From positions 1 through 33,850 of the forward strand of contig JAAXZX010000029.1 in assembly GCA_012719645.1 (NCBI GenBank): DNA of 33,850 nt, in the 5' to 3' direction. Shown piece after piece: positions 1 through 8,304 of the stretch. The notes beneath the pieces were generated by a model, which saw only the letters and a list, made by a program, of their open reading frames with translations, was not told the DNA's origin and made no database searches. A program made the position numbers and the translations under genes. The stretch comes from Clostridiaceae bacterium. Its GTDB lineage: Bacteria; Bacillota; Clostridia; DSM-8532. The first letter of the stretch is position 1. The number at the start of each line of letters is the position of its first letter.

Positions 1-144
1 CAGGGTCGCTATTCTTATAACGGTGCTGATAATCAGATACAGCAGAGTTGCAGGCTGGGACGGGTGCTATTCGTCATATTCATTTCGGGGGATATGCTCT
101 TGAAATGTTTTGAGAAACGATTGCTTACGGGCAATAATAAGTTT
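1..144. other. left edge, no supported gene
   Basis: I see no convincing gene in this stretch. It lies downstream of the nifH-like operon terminator. A long plus-strand open frame starts at 110, but it runs antisense to the nifH-like and nifX-like genes and is rejected. A gene could enter from beyond the left edge without being visible here. Confidence 0.4.
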
Positions 145-175
145 AAAAATGGGACAAGGGAATTGTTCCCTGTCC
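145..175 (-). terminator. rho-independent terminator of the nine-gene operon
   Basis: Read on the minus strand, a GGGACAGGGAA arm pairs with TTCCCTTGTCCC (one bulge) across a 3-base loop and is followed by ATTTTT. It begins right at the stop codon of the nifH-like gene, so it closes the cysK-to-nifH transcription unit. Confidence 0.85.
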
Positions 176-1054
176 CTAGAGGTTGCCGGAGAGTTCCGGC
201 CTGATGCTACCCGTCTCAATGGCCAGCAGGTAATCGCCCCACCTGGCCGCCCAGTTGCGAAGCTCCTGGATCCCCAAAGGCTGAGGTGTCTTGGAATCCT
301 TATGGCTGGCTATCTTTTCCGCAAGGCTGAAATATACCTTTGCCTGTTCCGAATTCGGCGCTGCCTCTATGGTCGTCTTCCCCTGAAGTTCGCACTGGGT
401 TACCGTAACAGACCGGGGGATATATTCCACCACCTGGGTTTTTGTCCTTTCAACGAAATCGTTGATGATCTCCCTGGCATAGGGCGCGTTGATGGAGTTG
501 GCTATAACCCCGCCCAGAAGCGCGCCGCCCGAGTTGGAATATTTCTGTATACCGCGGAACAGGTTGTTTGCTGCGTATATGGACATAAAGTCGGCCGAGG
601 AAACGGTGAAGACATGTTCCGCGATCCCTTCGCGAATCGGCACGGCAAAACCGCCGCACACAACGTCTCCAAGAACATCATATATGACAAAGTCGAGGTC
701 CAGTTCCTCAAATATGCGCTGCTGTTTGAAAAGCTCCACCGCGGTAATGATGCCGCGTCCGGCGCAGCCAACCCCCGGCGCGGGTCCGCCGGCCTCCACG
801 CAGTATACGCCGTTGAACCCCTCAAATATAACATCATGGGCATTTACCGTGCTCTTTTCACGGAGCGTGTCAAGGACGGTGGGGATATAGGTCCCGTTTC
901 GCAGGGTGTTTGTGGAGTCGCTTTTGGGATCGCAGCCGAACTGCATCACCCTGTATCCCAGCTTCGACAGGGCTGCAGAAAGATTGGAAGTCGTAGTGGA
1001 TTTTCCTATGCCGCCCTTCCCATATATCGCTATTTGTGTTGCTTTTTTTGCCAT
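176..1054 (-). CDS. NifH-like nitrogenase reductase (Fe protein)
   Basis: A 292-residue Fe protein, the usual length for NifH. In this family a homodimer carries one [4Fe-4S] cluster and passes electrons to the component 1 protein, driven by MgATP. Visible features are the P-loop GKGGIGKST (about 12-20), the switch I segment CDPKSDST (41-48), cluster ligands C97 (GVGCAGRG) and C133 (DVVCGGF), and R100, the arginine that is ADP-ribosylated in classical NifH. Its start is set by GGAGG about 9 bases upstream, inside the end of the nifX-like gene, so the two are probably translationally coupled. It is the last gene of the operon. Sequence alone shows a functional Fe protein; the context (no nifEN, nifV or nifI) argues that its partner is not a dinitrogenase. 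ChlL/BchL and CfbC are other relatives, but the NifB and D/K-like neighbours fit a nitrogenase-like enzyme better. Confidence 0.93.
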   Translation of the reverse strand: MAKKATQIAIYGKGGIGKSTTTSNLSAALSKLGYRVMQFGCDPKSDSTNTLRNGTYIPTVLDTLREKSTVNAHDVIFEGFNGVYCVEAGGPAPGVGCAGRGIITAVELFKQQRIFEELDLDFVIYDVLGDVVCGGFAVPIREGIAEHVFTVSSADFMSIYAANNLFRGIQKYSNSGGALLGGVIANSINAPYAREIINDFVERTKTQVVEYIPRSVTVTQCELQGKTTIEAAPNSEQAKVYFSLAEKIASHKDSKTPQPLGIQELRNWAARWGDYLLAIETGSIRPELSGNL

Positions 1055-1057
1055 GAT

Positions 1058-1423
1058 TCATTCCTCCGGAACATTATGTTTTGTTTTTGCGAAGTATACA
1101 GCCAGCTTTGCCATGGTGCTGTCTATATAGCCGGGATGCTCAAAGACCGGGATCCTGTTCAGTTCAAGGGCCCGCCTTGCCCCCATGCCAATCCGGGAGA
1201 CCAATACGGCGTCGCAATCGCGCAGCGTGTTGATATGTGCTTCCAAGGCCTTAACCGAATGCCCGCCTTCCGAGCAGAGCGGGACGACGGCACGCCTTTC
1301 AACCAACTGGTACGACCCGTCCCGGGCGATATCTATTATGAAAAACTCCCTGGCTCGTCCGAAATGTTCGTTTATAACCTTTCCGTCAAGGCTTGCTACG
1401 GCTATCCGCCATTTTTTATCCAT
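1058..1423 (-). CDS. NifX-like cofactor-binding protein (dinitrogenase FeMo-cofactor biosynthesis family)
   Basis: A 121-residue single-domain protein of the NifX/NafY/NifB-C-terminal family, whose members bind and carry NifB-co or FeMo-co. The hallmark NEHFGRAREF (about 18-27) is present, with H20, and a CSEGG motif with C50 further on. I chose the ATG at 1423 because AAGGAA lies just upstream and the family begins at this KKWRIAVAS strand; an upstream in-frame start would add 14 non-homologous residues. The nifH-like gene follows after 3 bases. The likely role is to escort the NifB-made cluster to the D-like subunit, a job that matters more here because no NifEN scaffold is encoded. Sure about family, less about role. 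Confidence 0.88.
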   Translation of the reverse strand: MDKKWRIAVASLDGKVINEHFGRAREFFIIDIARDGSYQLVERRAVVPLCSEGGHSVKALEAHINTLRDCDAVLVSRIGMGARRALELNRIPVFEHPGYIDSTMAKLAVYFAKTKHNVPEE

Positions 1424-1546
1424 ATAGAGATTCCTTTCCCGGCCCGGCGCAGCCATTGCCGGCAACCCGAATCCTGTAAAGCCGGAAACGACTAATGAAT
1501 CCTGAAAGCTGCACCGGGCCGCTGCAGTTCAAAACATTTGCCCTGC

Positions 1547-2620
1547 TCATTCATAGGGCAGATTGTCCAGCTTTACAAAGCTGTTTTGCTGGAGAGCTTT
1601 GGTGTCCACATCGGCTTCAAGCATGCCCACATTCTGAAGCTGGTCAGAAAGCAGGCCGAACATTTCGTAAGCCTGGATGTAGGACGGGATATAGTAGAAG
1701 GTTTTCAGGACTTCCGCGTTAACCTGCTCGTCGCCCGCCACCCATTTGTTCTCCACCTGTATCCTTGCGGTTTCATCCTTGTTTTCCTGTACCCATGCGC
1801 TTGCCTTCTGCATGGCGCGCGTGTATTTCGCCGCTATTTCAGGATGCTCCCGCGCGATGTTCTCCCGCACATAGGCCGAGCAGCAATACTGGTCCTTGTA
1901 TGGCTCGTCTATGGCCGAGTCGAAGATTACAATGAAGTTGTTCTCCCTTGCGGCGATAGTGGCAGTGGGATCGTTCATGGCGATCGCGTCCACAGCTCCT
2001 TTTTCAAGCGCCATGGGGAGATCCGGCGTTGCGTATACCACGAACTCAACCTGGGAATTCTTTACGGTAACGTCCACGCCGTTGTCGGCCAGAACTCTCT
2101 TCGCGTAGATGTACGGGCTTGAGGTAAAGCTCGGTACGCCCACCTTTTTGCCGATGAAATCCTTTGGCCCGTTTATGCCCGAGTCCGGTTTTACAAGTAC
2201 CTTGTCGCAGCCGGTGTGCAGGCCTGTGGTGATCTTTATGGGAAGCCCGTTGGAAAGCGGCTGTACAAGGCTTGCCAGAAGCCCGAAGCACGCGTCTATC
2301 TGGTTCGCGGTGATAGCGTCGAAGGCTGTTCCGGGCGCCAGTTTGATAAGCTCATACTTGAGCCCTTCTTCGTCAAAGAAACCCTTTTCCACTGCCATGT
2401 GGAGCGGCGCTTCACACAGGCTTCCTCCCCAGCCGATACGCAGAACTATATCCGAGTCCTGCCCGGAGGCCTGCTGACCGGATGCCGAAGGCGACGGATC
2501 CTGCGTAGCCTGGGAACCTGCCGGGGATGGCTGGGAGGAGCAGGCCGTAAGCAATAATCCCAGTACGAGAATAACTGACAGAATGGACAGAAGCCGCTTG
2601 TTTTTCTTCGTAGTGCGCAT
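1547..2620 (-). CDS. ABC transporter substrate-binding lipoprotein, SsuA/TauA/NMT1 type
   Basis: A 357-residue extracytoplasmic binding protein. A lysine-rich n-region, a hydrophobic core and the lipobox LLTAC give a signal peptide that would be lipidated at the cysteine, followed by a Ser/Pro-rich linker. The mature part has the NMT1/SsuA/TauA fold signature: an early RIGWGG strand, a stretch GFFDEEGL, repeated use of AITANQIDACFG and MALEKGAVDAIAM segments. Such proteins bind sulfonates, taurine, nitrate, aromatic sulfonates or thiamine precursors. I place the start at 2620, where AAAGGAG sits 8 bases upstream; an in-frame ATG 24 bases earlier lacks this. It follows its ATPase and permease, and all three are embedded within nitrogenase-like genes beside cysK, so an organosulfur ligand is my inference. 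The ligand cannot be read from sequence. Confidence 0.88.
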   Translation of the reverse strand: MRTTKKNKRLLSILSVILVLGLLLTACSSQPSPAGSQATQDPSPSASGQQASGQDSDIVLRIGWGGSLCEAPLHMAVEKGFFDEEGLKYELIKLAPGTAFDAITANQIDACFGLLASLVQPLSNGLPIKITTGLHTGCDKVLVKPDSGINGPKDFIGKKVGVPSFTSSPYIYAKRVLADNGVDVTVKNSQVEFVVYATPDLPMALEKGAVDAIAMNDPTATIAARENNFIVIFDSAIDEPYKDQYCCSAYVRENIAREHPEIAAKYTRAMQKASAWVQENKDETARIQVENKWVAGDEQVNAEVLKTFYYIPSYIQAYEMFGLLSDQLQNVGMLEADVDTKALQQNSFVKLDNLPYE

Positions 2621-2664
2621 AATAAAAACTCCTTTCATTACCATTTGATTTACTGGAACTGATG

Positions 2665-3456
2665 TTACAGGTAGTATTGAATCTCTTCCCGTTTGCCGGC
2701 GAAATCAAGAATCTGAAGAATTCTGGCACGAAGCCTCAAAAAGTCTGGAAGATCCCTTCCGCGGGGACGGCCCATCTCAACGTTAATAATGCACTCAATT
2801 TTTGCCGGCCGCGGCGACATCACAATAATCCGGTCGCTAAGGTAAATAGCTTCATCAACGTCATGGGTCACCATAATCATGGTAGTGCCCCGCTCCTGCC
2901 AGATCCTGAGCAGTTCATCCTGCATGTTCATGCGGGTAAACGCGTCAAGGGCTCCAAAGGGTTCGTCCAGAAGCAAGACCTTGGGATGGTTAACCAAAGC
3001 CCTCGCAAGAGCAGCTCTCTGGGCCATTCCTCCCGACAACTGGTGCGGGTAAGCCTTTTCGAAACCTTCCAGCCCGACCAGGCGTATCATGTCCTGGACC
3101 TCCTGCTTCTTATCATGGTAAGTGCTCCTCACCTTGAGGCCGAAAGCGATGTTTTCAAAAACCGTGAGCCATGGGAAAAGGGTAGGGTCCTGGAATACGA
3201 GCCCGCGTTCATAGCCGGGGCCTGTGATTGGGACACCGTCCAGCAGAAGAAACCCGCCATCCGGCCTTGCAAGTCCTGCCACCAGCCTTAAAAATGTCGA
3301 TTTGCCGCAGCCTGAAGGGCCAATCAGCGATATGAATTCCCCCGCCTTTATGGCCACGTTCACATCGTTTATTGCAACCACCGTCTGGCCGTCGGGCCGG
3401 ATGAACTCCTTCCTGAGATTTTCGGCCCGAATCTCGCCTGTTAAGCGTTCTACCAT
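2665..3456 (-). CDS. ABC transporter ATP-binding protein, SsuB/TauB/NrtD type
   Basis: A 263-residue ATPase that powers the importer. It shows Walker A GPSGCGKST (46-54), the Q-loop at Q89, the signature LSGGM (140-144) and Walker B LLLDEP (161-166) followed by FGALD, the combination typical of the nitrate/sulfonate/taurine branch. The gene overlaps the end of the permease gene by 7 bases, which implies translational coupling. Length is normal. The MVERLTG start is the only one that fits the overlap. It works with the permease upstream and the binding lipoprotein downstream. Confidence 0.92.
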   Translation of the reverse strand: MVERLTGEIRAENLRKEFIRPDGQTVVAINDVNVAIKAGEFISLIGPSGCGKSTFLRLVAGLARPDGGFLLLDGVPITGPGYERGLVFQDPTLFPWLTVFENIAFGLKVRSTYHDKKQEVQDMIRLVGLEGFEKAYPHQLSGGMAQRAALARALVNHPKVLLLDEPFGALDAFTRMNMQDELLRIWQERGTTMIMVTHDVDEAIYLSDRIIVMSPRPAKIECIINVEMGRPRGRDLPDFLRLRARILQILDFAGKREEIQYYL

Positions 3457-4448
3457 TTGATAACCCCCTTCTGCCAGACCAGGATACGGTCACGCACCCT
3501 GAACAGGAGCGTGATGATAAGGGAAAAGGTCAGGGCGATTACTATAAGCCCGGCATATACATTGGCGTAGGAGAGCATATCCTTCTGCCAGTTGATGTAC
3601 CAGCCGATGCCGTATTTAACCCCCATCATCTCTGCCGTCATCAGGGTGATGAAGGATGCGCCCGTGCCGTTGAAGATTCCTACGAAGATGCTGGGAGCCG
3701 CCGCGGGCAGGGCAACCTTGAAAATCTTATGTATAACCTTTGCCCCAAGGGTGCTGGAAACCTCAAAATATGAATTCTGGACGTTGGATATGCCCGAGCT
3801 TGTCAATACAGTGGTCGGAAACCAGACGGCAAGCGCTATAAGGAACGCGCTGGCGGCAAAGGTGGTCGGAAACGATACGAGGGCGATGGGCACCCAGGCG
3901 GTTGAGGGAATCGGCCCTATGACTTTGATGAGGGGGTTGACCCAATAGCTCCACTTCCTGCTCCAGCCCACAAGGATTCCTGTGGTCATCCCCGCCAGGG
4001 CGCCTATGGCATACCCGGTTACCAGAAGCCTGAGCGAGTATCCGAGGCATTTAAGTATAAAAGCCCAGTCGTCCGCGAATACCTTCAGAATCCGGTCGGG
4101 GTTCGGGAAGTATATAACAGGCAGGAGCATCAGCTTCAGCGTGGCGATGTTAAGAAGATTCAAAAGGAGCAGGAACGCCGCGATGAACCAGGACTTGAAG
4201 GCGTATCTTTCCCTGACCCTCTGCGAGAACAGTGACAGAGCCGCAAGGACCAGCGTGACGGCGATAACGCCTGCAAGAAGGATTGTGAAGTAGGGCAGGG
4301 GCTTTAGTGTATACCTGGGGCTGTTGGGAACAAGAAGGTGCACCAGGAGCGCTAAAACTGCGCTCAGGGTTGGAACCAGGGTACTTAGGTCAAACCTGGT
4401 CCGGTTTATCATTTCTTCTTCTTTATATGTATGACCTATCCTTTTCAC
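3450..4448 (-). CDS. ABC transporter permease, SsuC/TauC type, with extended N-terminus
   Basis: A 332-residue inner-membrane permease. The C-terminal two thirds form the binding-protein-dependent transport domain, with the EAA-type loop EVSSTLGA...LPAAAPSIF (about 229-254) that contacts the ATPase. Family members are usually near 260 residues; this one carries about 110 extra N-terminal residues with two or three additional hydrophobic segments (about 24-40, 53-75, 86-115). Translation probably starts at GTG 4448, preceded by GGAGGT at 6-base spacing; an internal ATG at 4412 has a weaker site. It follows the D-like gene by 18 bases, and its end overlaps the ATPase gene. Confidence 0.9.
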   Translation of the reverse strand: MKRIGHTYKEEEMINRTRFDLSTLVPTLSAVLALLVHLLVPNSPRYTLKPLPYFTILLAGVIAVTLVLAALSLFSQRVRERYAFKSWFIAAFLLLLNLLNIATLKLMLLPVIYFPNPDRILKVFADDWAFILKCLGYSLRLLVTGYAIGALAGMTTGILVGWSRKWSYWVNPLIKVIGPIPSTAWVPIALVSFPTTFAASAFLIALAVWFPTTVLTSSGISNVQNSYFEVSSTLGAKVIHKIFKVALPAAAPSIFVGIFNGTGASFITLMTAEMMGVKYGIGWYINWQKDMLSYANVYAGLIVIALTFSLIITLLFRVRDRILVWQKGVIKW

Positions 4449-4466
4449 ACCGACACCTCCGTCCCG

Positions 4467-5993
4467 TCACACCGCGTCCTGGTTTTTGATATAGGCGAAT
4501 GGATCTTTTTCGTACCATTCCTTCCTGAACGGGAGCCTGGTATAGCGGGAAAGCTTCTTGTTGAACTGGCAGTTTCTCATGACCCTGTTGAGACGTCTTG
4601 CCACCTCAAAGACACCCGAATAGCCCATATAGTTGTAACTGGGCCCGAACAGTGGAAGGATGGGCAGCCCGTGCTTAGCGTATATGTTGTTGCCCCCGGT
4701 ATGGGTTATCAGAACGTCGGGCTTCAGCCGATTCAGAAGGTTTGACTGCTCAAAGGGCTGGTTTGTGGCCACGTCTATCACTACATCATCCACGTTGTCG
4801 AGGGAATCGAACATGGGCTCGATGAACCGGTCGAAATGGTGCGCTTTAAAGCCCACTATCTCCATTCCGAGGTCCTGCAGGATCTCGGCGGTAGCGACGA
4901 TCCTGACCTCGCCTCCGGCAAGGAAAGCGCGCTTTCCGGCAAGAACTTTACGGAAAGGCTTCAGGCTTTCATCCAGAAGCCTGTTTTCAACTTCGATAAG
5001 CCTTTGCGCCTCTTTTTCGAGGCCGAAATGCCCGGCAATTTTCAATATCCAGCGGTCAGTGTTCTTCCGCCCGATGGGTATGGTGTCGATCAGGAACGGG
5101 ACACCGTAATTTTCCCTTATATGCTCCACGAAATAGTCGTCGTGCGTGCCGCAGATGCTCACATTAAGGGAGCTTTCCAGAGAATACTCAAAATCCTCGG
5201 GCTCGGCATAGCACGGGATGAAGGTGACATTCAGCCCTATGGCGTTCAAAAGCCGTTGCAGTTCCAGTTCGTCCTGACGGCTCATTGAACTGACGTTCAG
5301 TACGTTTACATTCCGGCTGATGCGGTACTGCTCCCTGATCTTATCAAGGTCGGATTCGGCAAGGTACTGCTGCCTTTCGGGCTTTTTTGTGAGCTTTTTC
5401 AGGATGCCGTGATAAACCGCGTCGTAGGCGGTTGCCATAACCTTTGTCTTGAACCCTTCGCAGTGGATTGGGACGATCTTCGCTGCGGTCTGGGTTTCCA
5501 GGTCTGCCAGGATGCTGTCGATATCGTCGCCGATAAGTGCGGGGACGCAGCCGTTTGCTACTATAATAGTCTCGGGCCTGAACTCGCGGTCGGCGTAAAG
5601 GACGGCCTCCCGGAGCTTGCGCTCCCCGCCGTTTATTACGTCAACCTCGTCAAGGTTGGTGGAAAGCCATACGACCCCTTCGGCGGAAGGGTCCCTGAGC
5701 TGCTTGAAGGTTTTGTTGACGCCTACATTGCCTATACTGCAGGCTCCGCATCCTATCGGCGCGTGCATGATGACCACCGCATTCCGCAAGGTATTGAGTA
5801 TGGCGAGGCTTAATGTGAACTGGCATCCCTGTGTTTCTGCAAACCGCCTGTCGGCAAGGTTAAGGCAGCCTTTGCCAGAGAAACATCCTGCCCTTATGCA
5901 GCCTCTTATCTGGGCGCATGTGCCGCCGAAAGCGATGTTGGTTTTCAGCCTGTCTTCGCGCGCGGGCGCTGATTTTGCGTCAAGGTAATTCAT
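4467..5993 (-). CDS. nitrogenase-like component 1, alpha (NifD-like) subunit
   Basis: A 508-residue member of the nitrogenase component 1 family. It aligns by eye with NifD: P-cluster-type cysteines C57 (TQGCQF), C82 (HAPIGCG) and C149 (NGCVPALIGDD), the STNLDEVDVINGGERKL segment matching NifD DLQE.DIVFGG, a CEGF motif (178-181), and C281 in LNVSICGTHDDYF where NifD has its FeMo-co ligand Cys275. Differences matter: after CEGF the residues equivalent to NifD Gln191 and His195 read M186 and Y190, and the NifD His442 region reads LFGPSYNYMGY without a matching histidine. The N-terminus adds four cysteines (C26, C32, C37, C43). I chose the ATG at 5993, with AGGAGG 5 bases upstream; the longer frame from 6071 would run into the beta gene. 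It pairs with the adjacent beta subunit. N2 reduction is unlikely; a different reductase is inferred. Confidence 0.9.
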   Translation of the reverse strand: MNYLDAKSAPAREDRLKTNIAFGGTCAQIRGCIRAGCFSGKGCLNLADRRFAETQGCQFTLSLAILNTLRNAVVIMHAPIGCGACSIGNVGVNKTFKQLRDPSAEGVVWLSTNLDEVDVINGGERKLREAVLYADREFRPETIIVANGCVPALIGDDIDSILADLETQTAAKIVPIHCEGFKTKVMATAYDAVYHGILKKLTKKPERQQYLAESDLDKIREQYRISRNVNVLNVSSMSRQDELELQRLLNAIGLNVTFIPCYAEPEDFEYSLESSLNVSICGTHDDYFVEHIRENYGVPFLIDTIPIGRKNTDRWILKIAGHFGLEKEAQRLIEVENRLLDESLKPFRKVLAGKRAFLAGGEVRIVATAEILQDLGMEIVGFKAHHFDRFIEPMFDSLDNVDDVVIDVATNQPFEQSNLLNRLKPDVLITHTGGNNIYAKHGLPILPLFGPSYNYMGYSGVFEVARRLNRVMRNCQFNKKLSRYTRLPFRKEWYEKDPFAYIKNQDAV

Positions 5994-6003
5994 ATAAACC
6001 CTC

Positions 6004-7344
6004 CTATCTTCCTGCCGCCAGAATGCCGAAAAGGTCTTCCGCAAGACATAATGCGCCGCTTGTTCCGGCATAGGCGCGGTTTAGCACCACACGGTTCGTA
6101 ACCGGAAAGGATACTGTCAGGAGCGGGAATCCGAACCTTTCTGCCAGGTCCCTTTCATAAACGCTTCCCACCACCACGGCGGGGCTCATCGAATCGTAAT
6201 ACCGCTCGTTGCGGTTGCGAGGCCAGATTTCGGCCATGTACCTTCTGACCGACGAAGCATCGGTATCGAATCTTACATTGGGCCTTACACCGGACTCAAA
6301 ATTATCGAACCGTCCGGCAACGGTGTTCTTCTGCGATTCATCCAGGAAGTCGGTGATCACAACCAGCTCGGGAAGCCATCCCAGGTCGTCAGACAGAAAC
6401 CGCGAGATTGCAGGGGCATAGTTTGAATCGCCCACCACCACTGCGTAACGCTGCAGGTCGAGGTCGTTGTAGATGTCAGCCAGGCGTTCCAGGTACTCGT
6501 AATAGACCTGCTTTTCGCTTTCAATCACGGCTTCAGCCTGTGATCCGTCAATCCCGAGGGCGTCTGCAACCGACAGCAGGAACTCGCCGGCAGCGTCGGC
6601 GCCGATGGGGAAACCGGTCACGATATACGGGATGCCGTGTATGTCCTCGAATTCCCTGGCAGCTTCAATGCCATACACGTCGGAAACCACTATGTTCAGG
6701 GAAGCCTTACCGGAATTCCTTATATCATCAAGGGTCTCGCCCTCGCCGAAAAAGGTGTTGACGCGAAGCCCCAATCTCTCAAGGAGCCTTTTTATCTCCC
6801 TTAGGTTCCCCTTCCAAAACACGTCCTGGGCGGGCACAATACCAAGCACATTCACTGTGCCGGGCTCTTTTTGCGGCTGTTTTGGTATGAACCTTCGGAT
6901 CAGCGACTCAAGGACCAGTTCATAGCCTGTGAAGGAATTGCCGCGGAAACTGGGAGTATGCACCGCGATAACGGGTTTTTCGCTGTCCTCGAATTCCGAT
7001 GCCACCGCATCCAGGTCATCACCGATCATCTCGACCATGCAGCCGGTCAGGACCATATAAAGGTCGCCGTCCATGATTTCAAGGGTGCTTGCAATCTGCT
7101 CCTTAAGCCGGGTTTCGCCTCCGAAAACCACGTCACGTTCAGCCACGTTGCTGCTGGGAAGGGCAAGGCCCCCACAGTAGCCGCCGCCCAAATATCCGGC
7201 GCCCGGGTTGATGGCGTTATGAAGGTTGTGACCGCAACCCGTGGAAGCGTGAATAATCGGTATCACGCGCGGTATGGCTCGAAGCGTGGCAAGAGCCCCG
7301 CCAAGGGCGCAGGCATACCGCGGCCTGTCGACGAATTTGCTCAT
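6004..7344 (-). CDS. nitrogenase-like component 1, beta (NifK-like) subunit
   Basis: A 446-residue partner of the NifD-like subunit. It carries the three P-cluster-type cysteines of NifK at C12 (YACALGG), C37 (STGCGHN) and C102 (TGCMVEMIGDD), plus ERDVVFGGETRL and HTPSFRGNSFTG, which match the NifK segments around AVFGG and HTPSFVGSHVTG. The C2 half has the usual Rossmann-like repeats. NifK of molybdenum nitrogenase is longer, around 520 residues, because of an N-terminal extension that is missing here. The start at 7344 has GGAGGT at 7-base spacing; the ATG two codons earlier is too close to that site. The alpha gene begins 10 bases downstream and its ribosome site overlaps this stop codon. 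Confident of family and of the beta assignment. Confidence 0.9.
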   Translation of the reverse strand: MSKFVDRPRYACALGGALATLRAIPRVIPIIHASTGCGHNLHNAINPGAGYLGGGYCGGLALPSSNVAERDVVFGGETRLKEQIASTLEIMDGDLYMVLTGCMVEMIGDDLDAVASEFEDSEKPVIAVHTPSFRGNSFTGYELVLESLIRRFIPKQPQKEPGTVNVLGIVPAQDVFWKGNLREIKRLLERLGLRVNTFFGEGETLDDIRNSGKASLNIVVSDVYGIEAAREFEDIHGIPYIVTGFPIGADAAGEFLLSVADALGIDGSQAEAVIESEKQVYYEYLERLADIYNDLDLQRYAVVVGDSNYAPAISRFLSDDLGWLPELVVITDFLDESQKNTVAGRFDNFESGVRPNVRFDTDASSVRRYMAEIWPRNRNERYYDSMSPAVVVGSVYERDLAERFGFPLLTVSFPVTNRVVLNRAYAGTSGALCLAEDLFGILAAGR

Positions 7345-7383
7345 ATACATTACCTCCGTCGCATCATGTGCTTGAAATAAAGA

Positions 7384-8280
7384 TCAGCCGTGAGAAAAGG
7401 TTTCAGGTATACTCTGATGTCTTTCGTAAAGGAGATGGGACAGGTCGCTCCTCCCTGGGATACCGCAGGCGTCTGCGCGGCAGTGTTGGCAATGCCGGAA
7501 AACCGGAAGGAACTCTTCAGCGGCCTCCCGCGCCTCATTTAACCGGGTGCAGTCGGGAGCTTCCATGTCCGCCATTTCGTGTTGGGGTATCAGCGGAATA
7601 ATATTGATGATGGCAGCTCCGAGTTCTGCCGCTGTCCGGGCGATCTCCGGGATATGGGAGTCGTTCAGATCCGGGATCAGGACAGTATTGATTTTAACGA
7701 TCGCCCCAAGCTCCGCCATCCTGCGTATTCCGCGTTTCTGTGCCCCGATCAGGATCCTCGCCGCCATAAGGCCTTCATAGCGCCTGCCGTCCAGCACTAC
7801 ATGGGAGCATATGTACTGAAGGATTTCAGGATCCACCGCGTTGACCGTTACTGTCACTGTCCGGACCCCTGCATCCCAGAGGTCCCGGGCATGCCGCTCA
7901 AGCAGCAGCCCGTTGGTGCTCAGGCATTTGATAAGCTCCGGATGGCGCTGGTGCACAAGTCTGAAGGTTTCAAGGGCATGGGGTGTGGCAAGCGTGTCGC
8001 CCGGCCCGGCGATGCCCACCACCGTGATCTCGGGGCACAATTCAAGCGCTTTGTCCACGAGCTGCGCGGCCTGTGAGGGCGTAAGAAGCCTGGCAGTTAC
8101 ACCCGGGCGATGTTCGGTTTTGTTGAAGCTTCTTTTGCAGAACCTGCACTGGATATTGCAGGCTGGGCTTACCGGGAGATGGATGCGCCCCCTGTTCATA
8201 TTGGCTCCCCCGCTGAAGCAGGGGTGCAGGCGGGAGATCTTCCCAATTAGTGTGTCGGTTATAGTACCAGGCCATGCCAT
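7384..8280 (-). CDS. nifB: NifB-type radical SAM cofactor synthase
   Basis: A 298-residue radical SAM enzyme. NifB joins two [4Fe-4S] clusters and inserts a carbide and a sulfur to make the [Fe8S9C] NifB-co. Nearly all NifB marks are visible: HPCF at 19-22 (C21), the radical SAM CNIQCRFC (C41, C45, C48), EHRPG (56-60), GIAGPGD (89-95), CLSTNGL, VTVTVNAVDPE, KINTVLIPDLND, and the C-terminal CQHCRADACG (C264, C267, C272). There is no fused NifX domain, but a separate NifX-like protein is encoded in the same operon. AGGAGG lies 8 bases before the ATG. It sits 24 bases after cysK and 39 before the beta subunit gene. Its presence implies that component 1 carries a carbide-containing cluster, as in MarBHDK systems and true nitrogenases and unlike the BchNB or CfbD enzymes. 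Confidence 0.93.
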   Translation of the reverse strand: MAWPGTITDTLIGKISRLHPCFSGGANMNRGRIHLPVSPACNIQCRFCKRSFNKTEHRPGVTARLLTPSQAAQLVDKALELCPEITVVGIAGPGDTLATPHALETFRLVHQRHPELIKCLSTNGLLLERHARDLWDAGVRTVTVTVNAVDPEILQYICSHVVLDGRRYEGLMAARILIGAQKRGIRRMAELGAIVKINTVLIPDLNDSHIPEIARTAAELGAAIINIIPLIPQHEMADMEAPDCTRLNEAREAAEEFLPVFRHCQHCRADACGIPGRSDLSHLLYERHQSIPETFSHG

Positions 8281-8304
8281 TTTACGCGCCTCCTTCCGGG
8301 AGAA

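Noticed and set aside
110-1495. Long plus-strand open frame of 461 codons
   Set aside because: It lies opposite the nifH-like and nifX-like genes, whose motifs and ribosome sites are unmistakable; the protein shows no family features.
5994-6071. Longer start for the NifD-like gene
   Set aside because: It would overlap the beta subunit gene by 68 bases and has no ribosome site, whereas ATG 5993 has AGGAGG.
176-7344. True nitrogen-fixing nif cluster
   Set aside because: nifEN, nifV, nifI and molybdate genes are missing, and the D-like subunit lacks equivalents of Gln191, His195 and His442 by eye.
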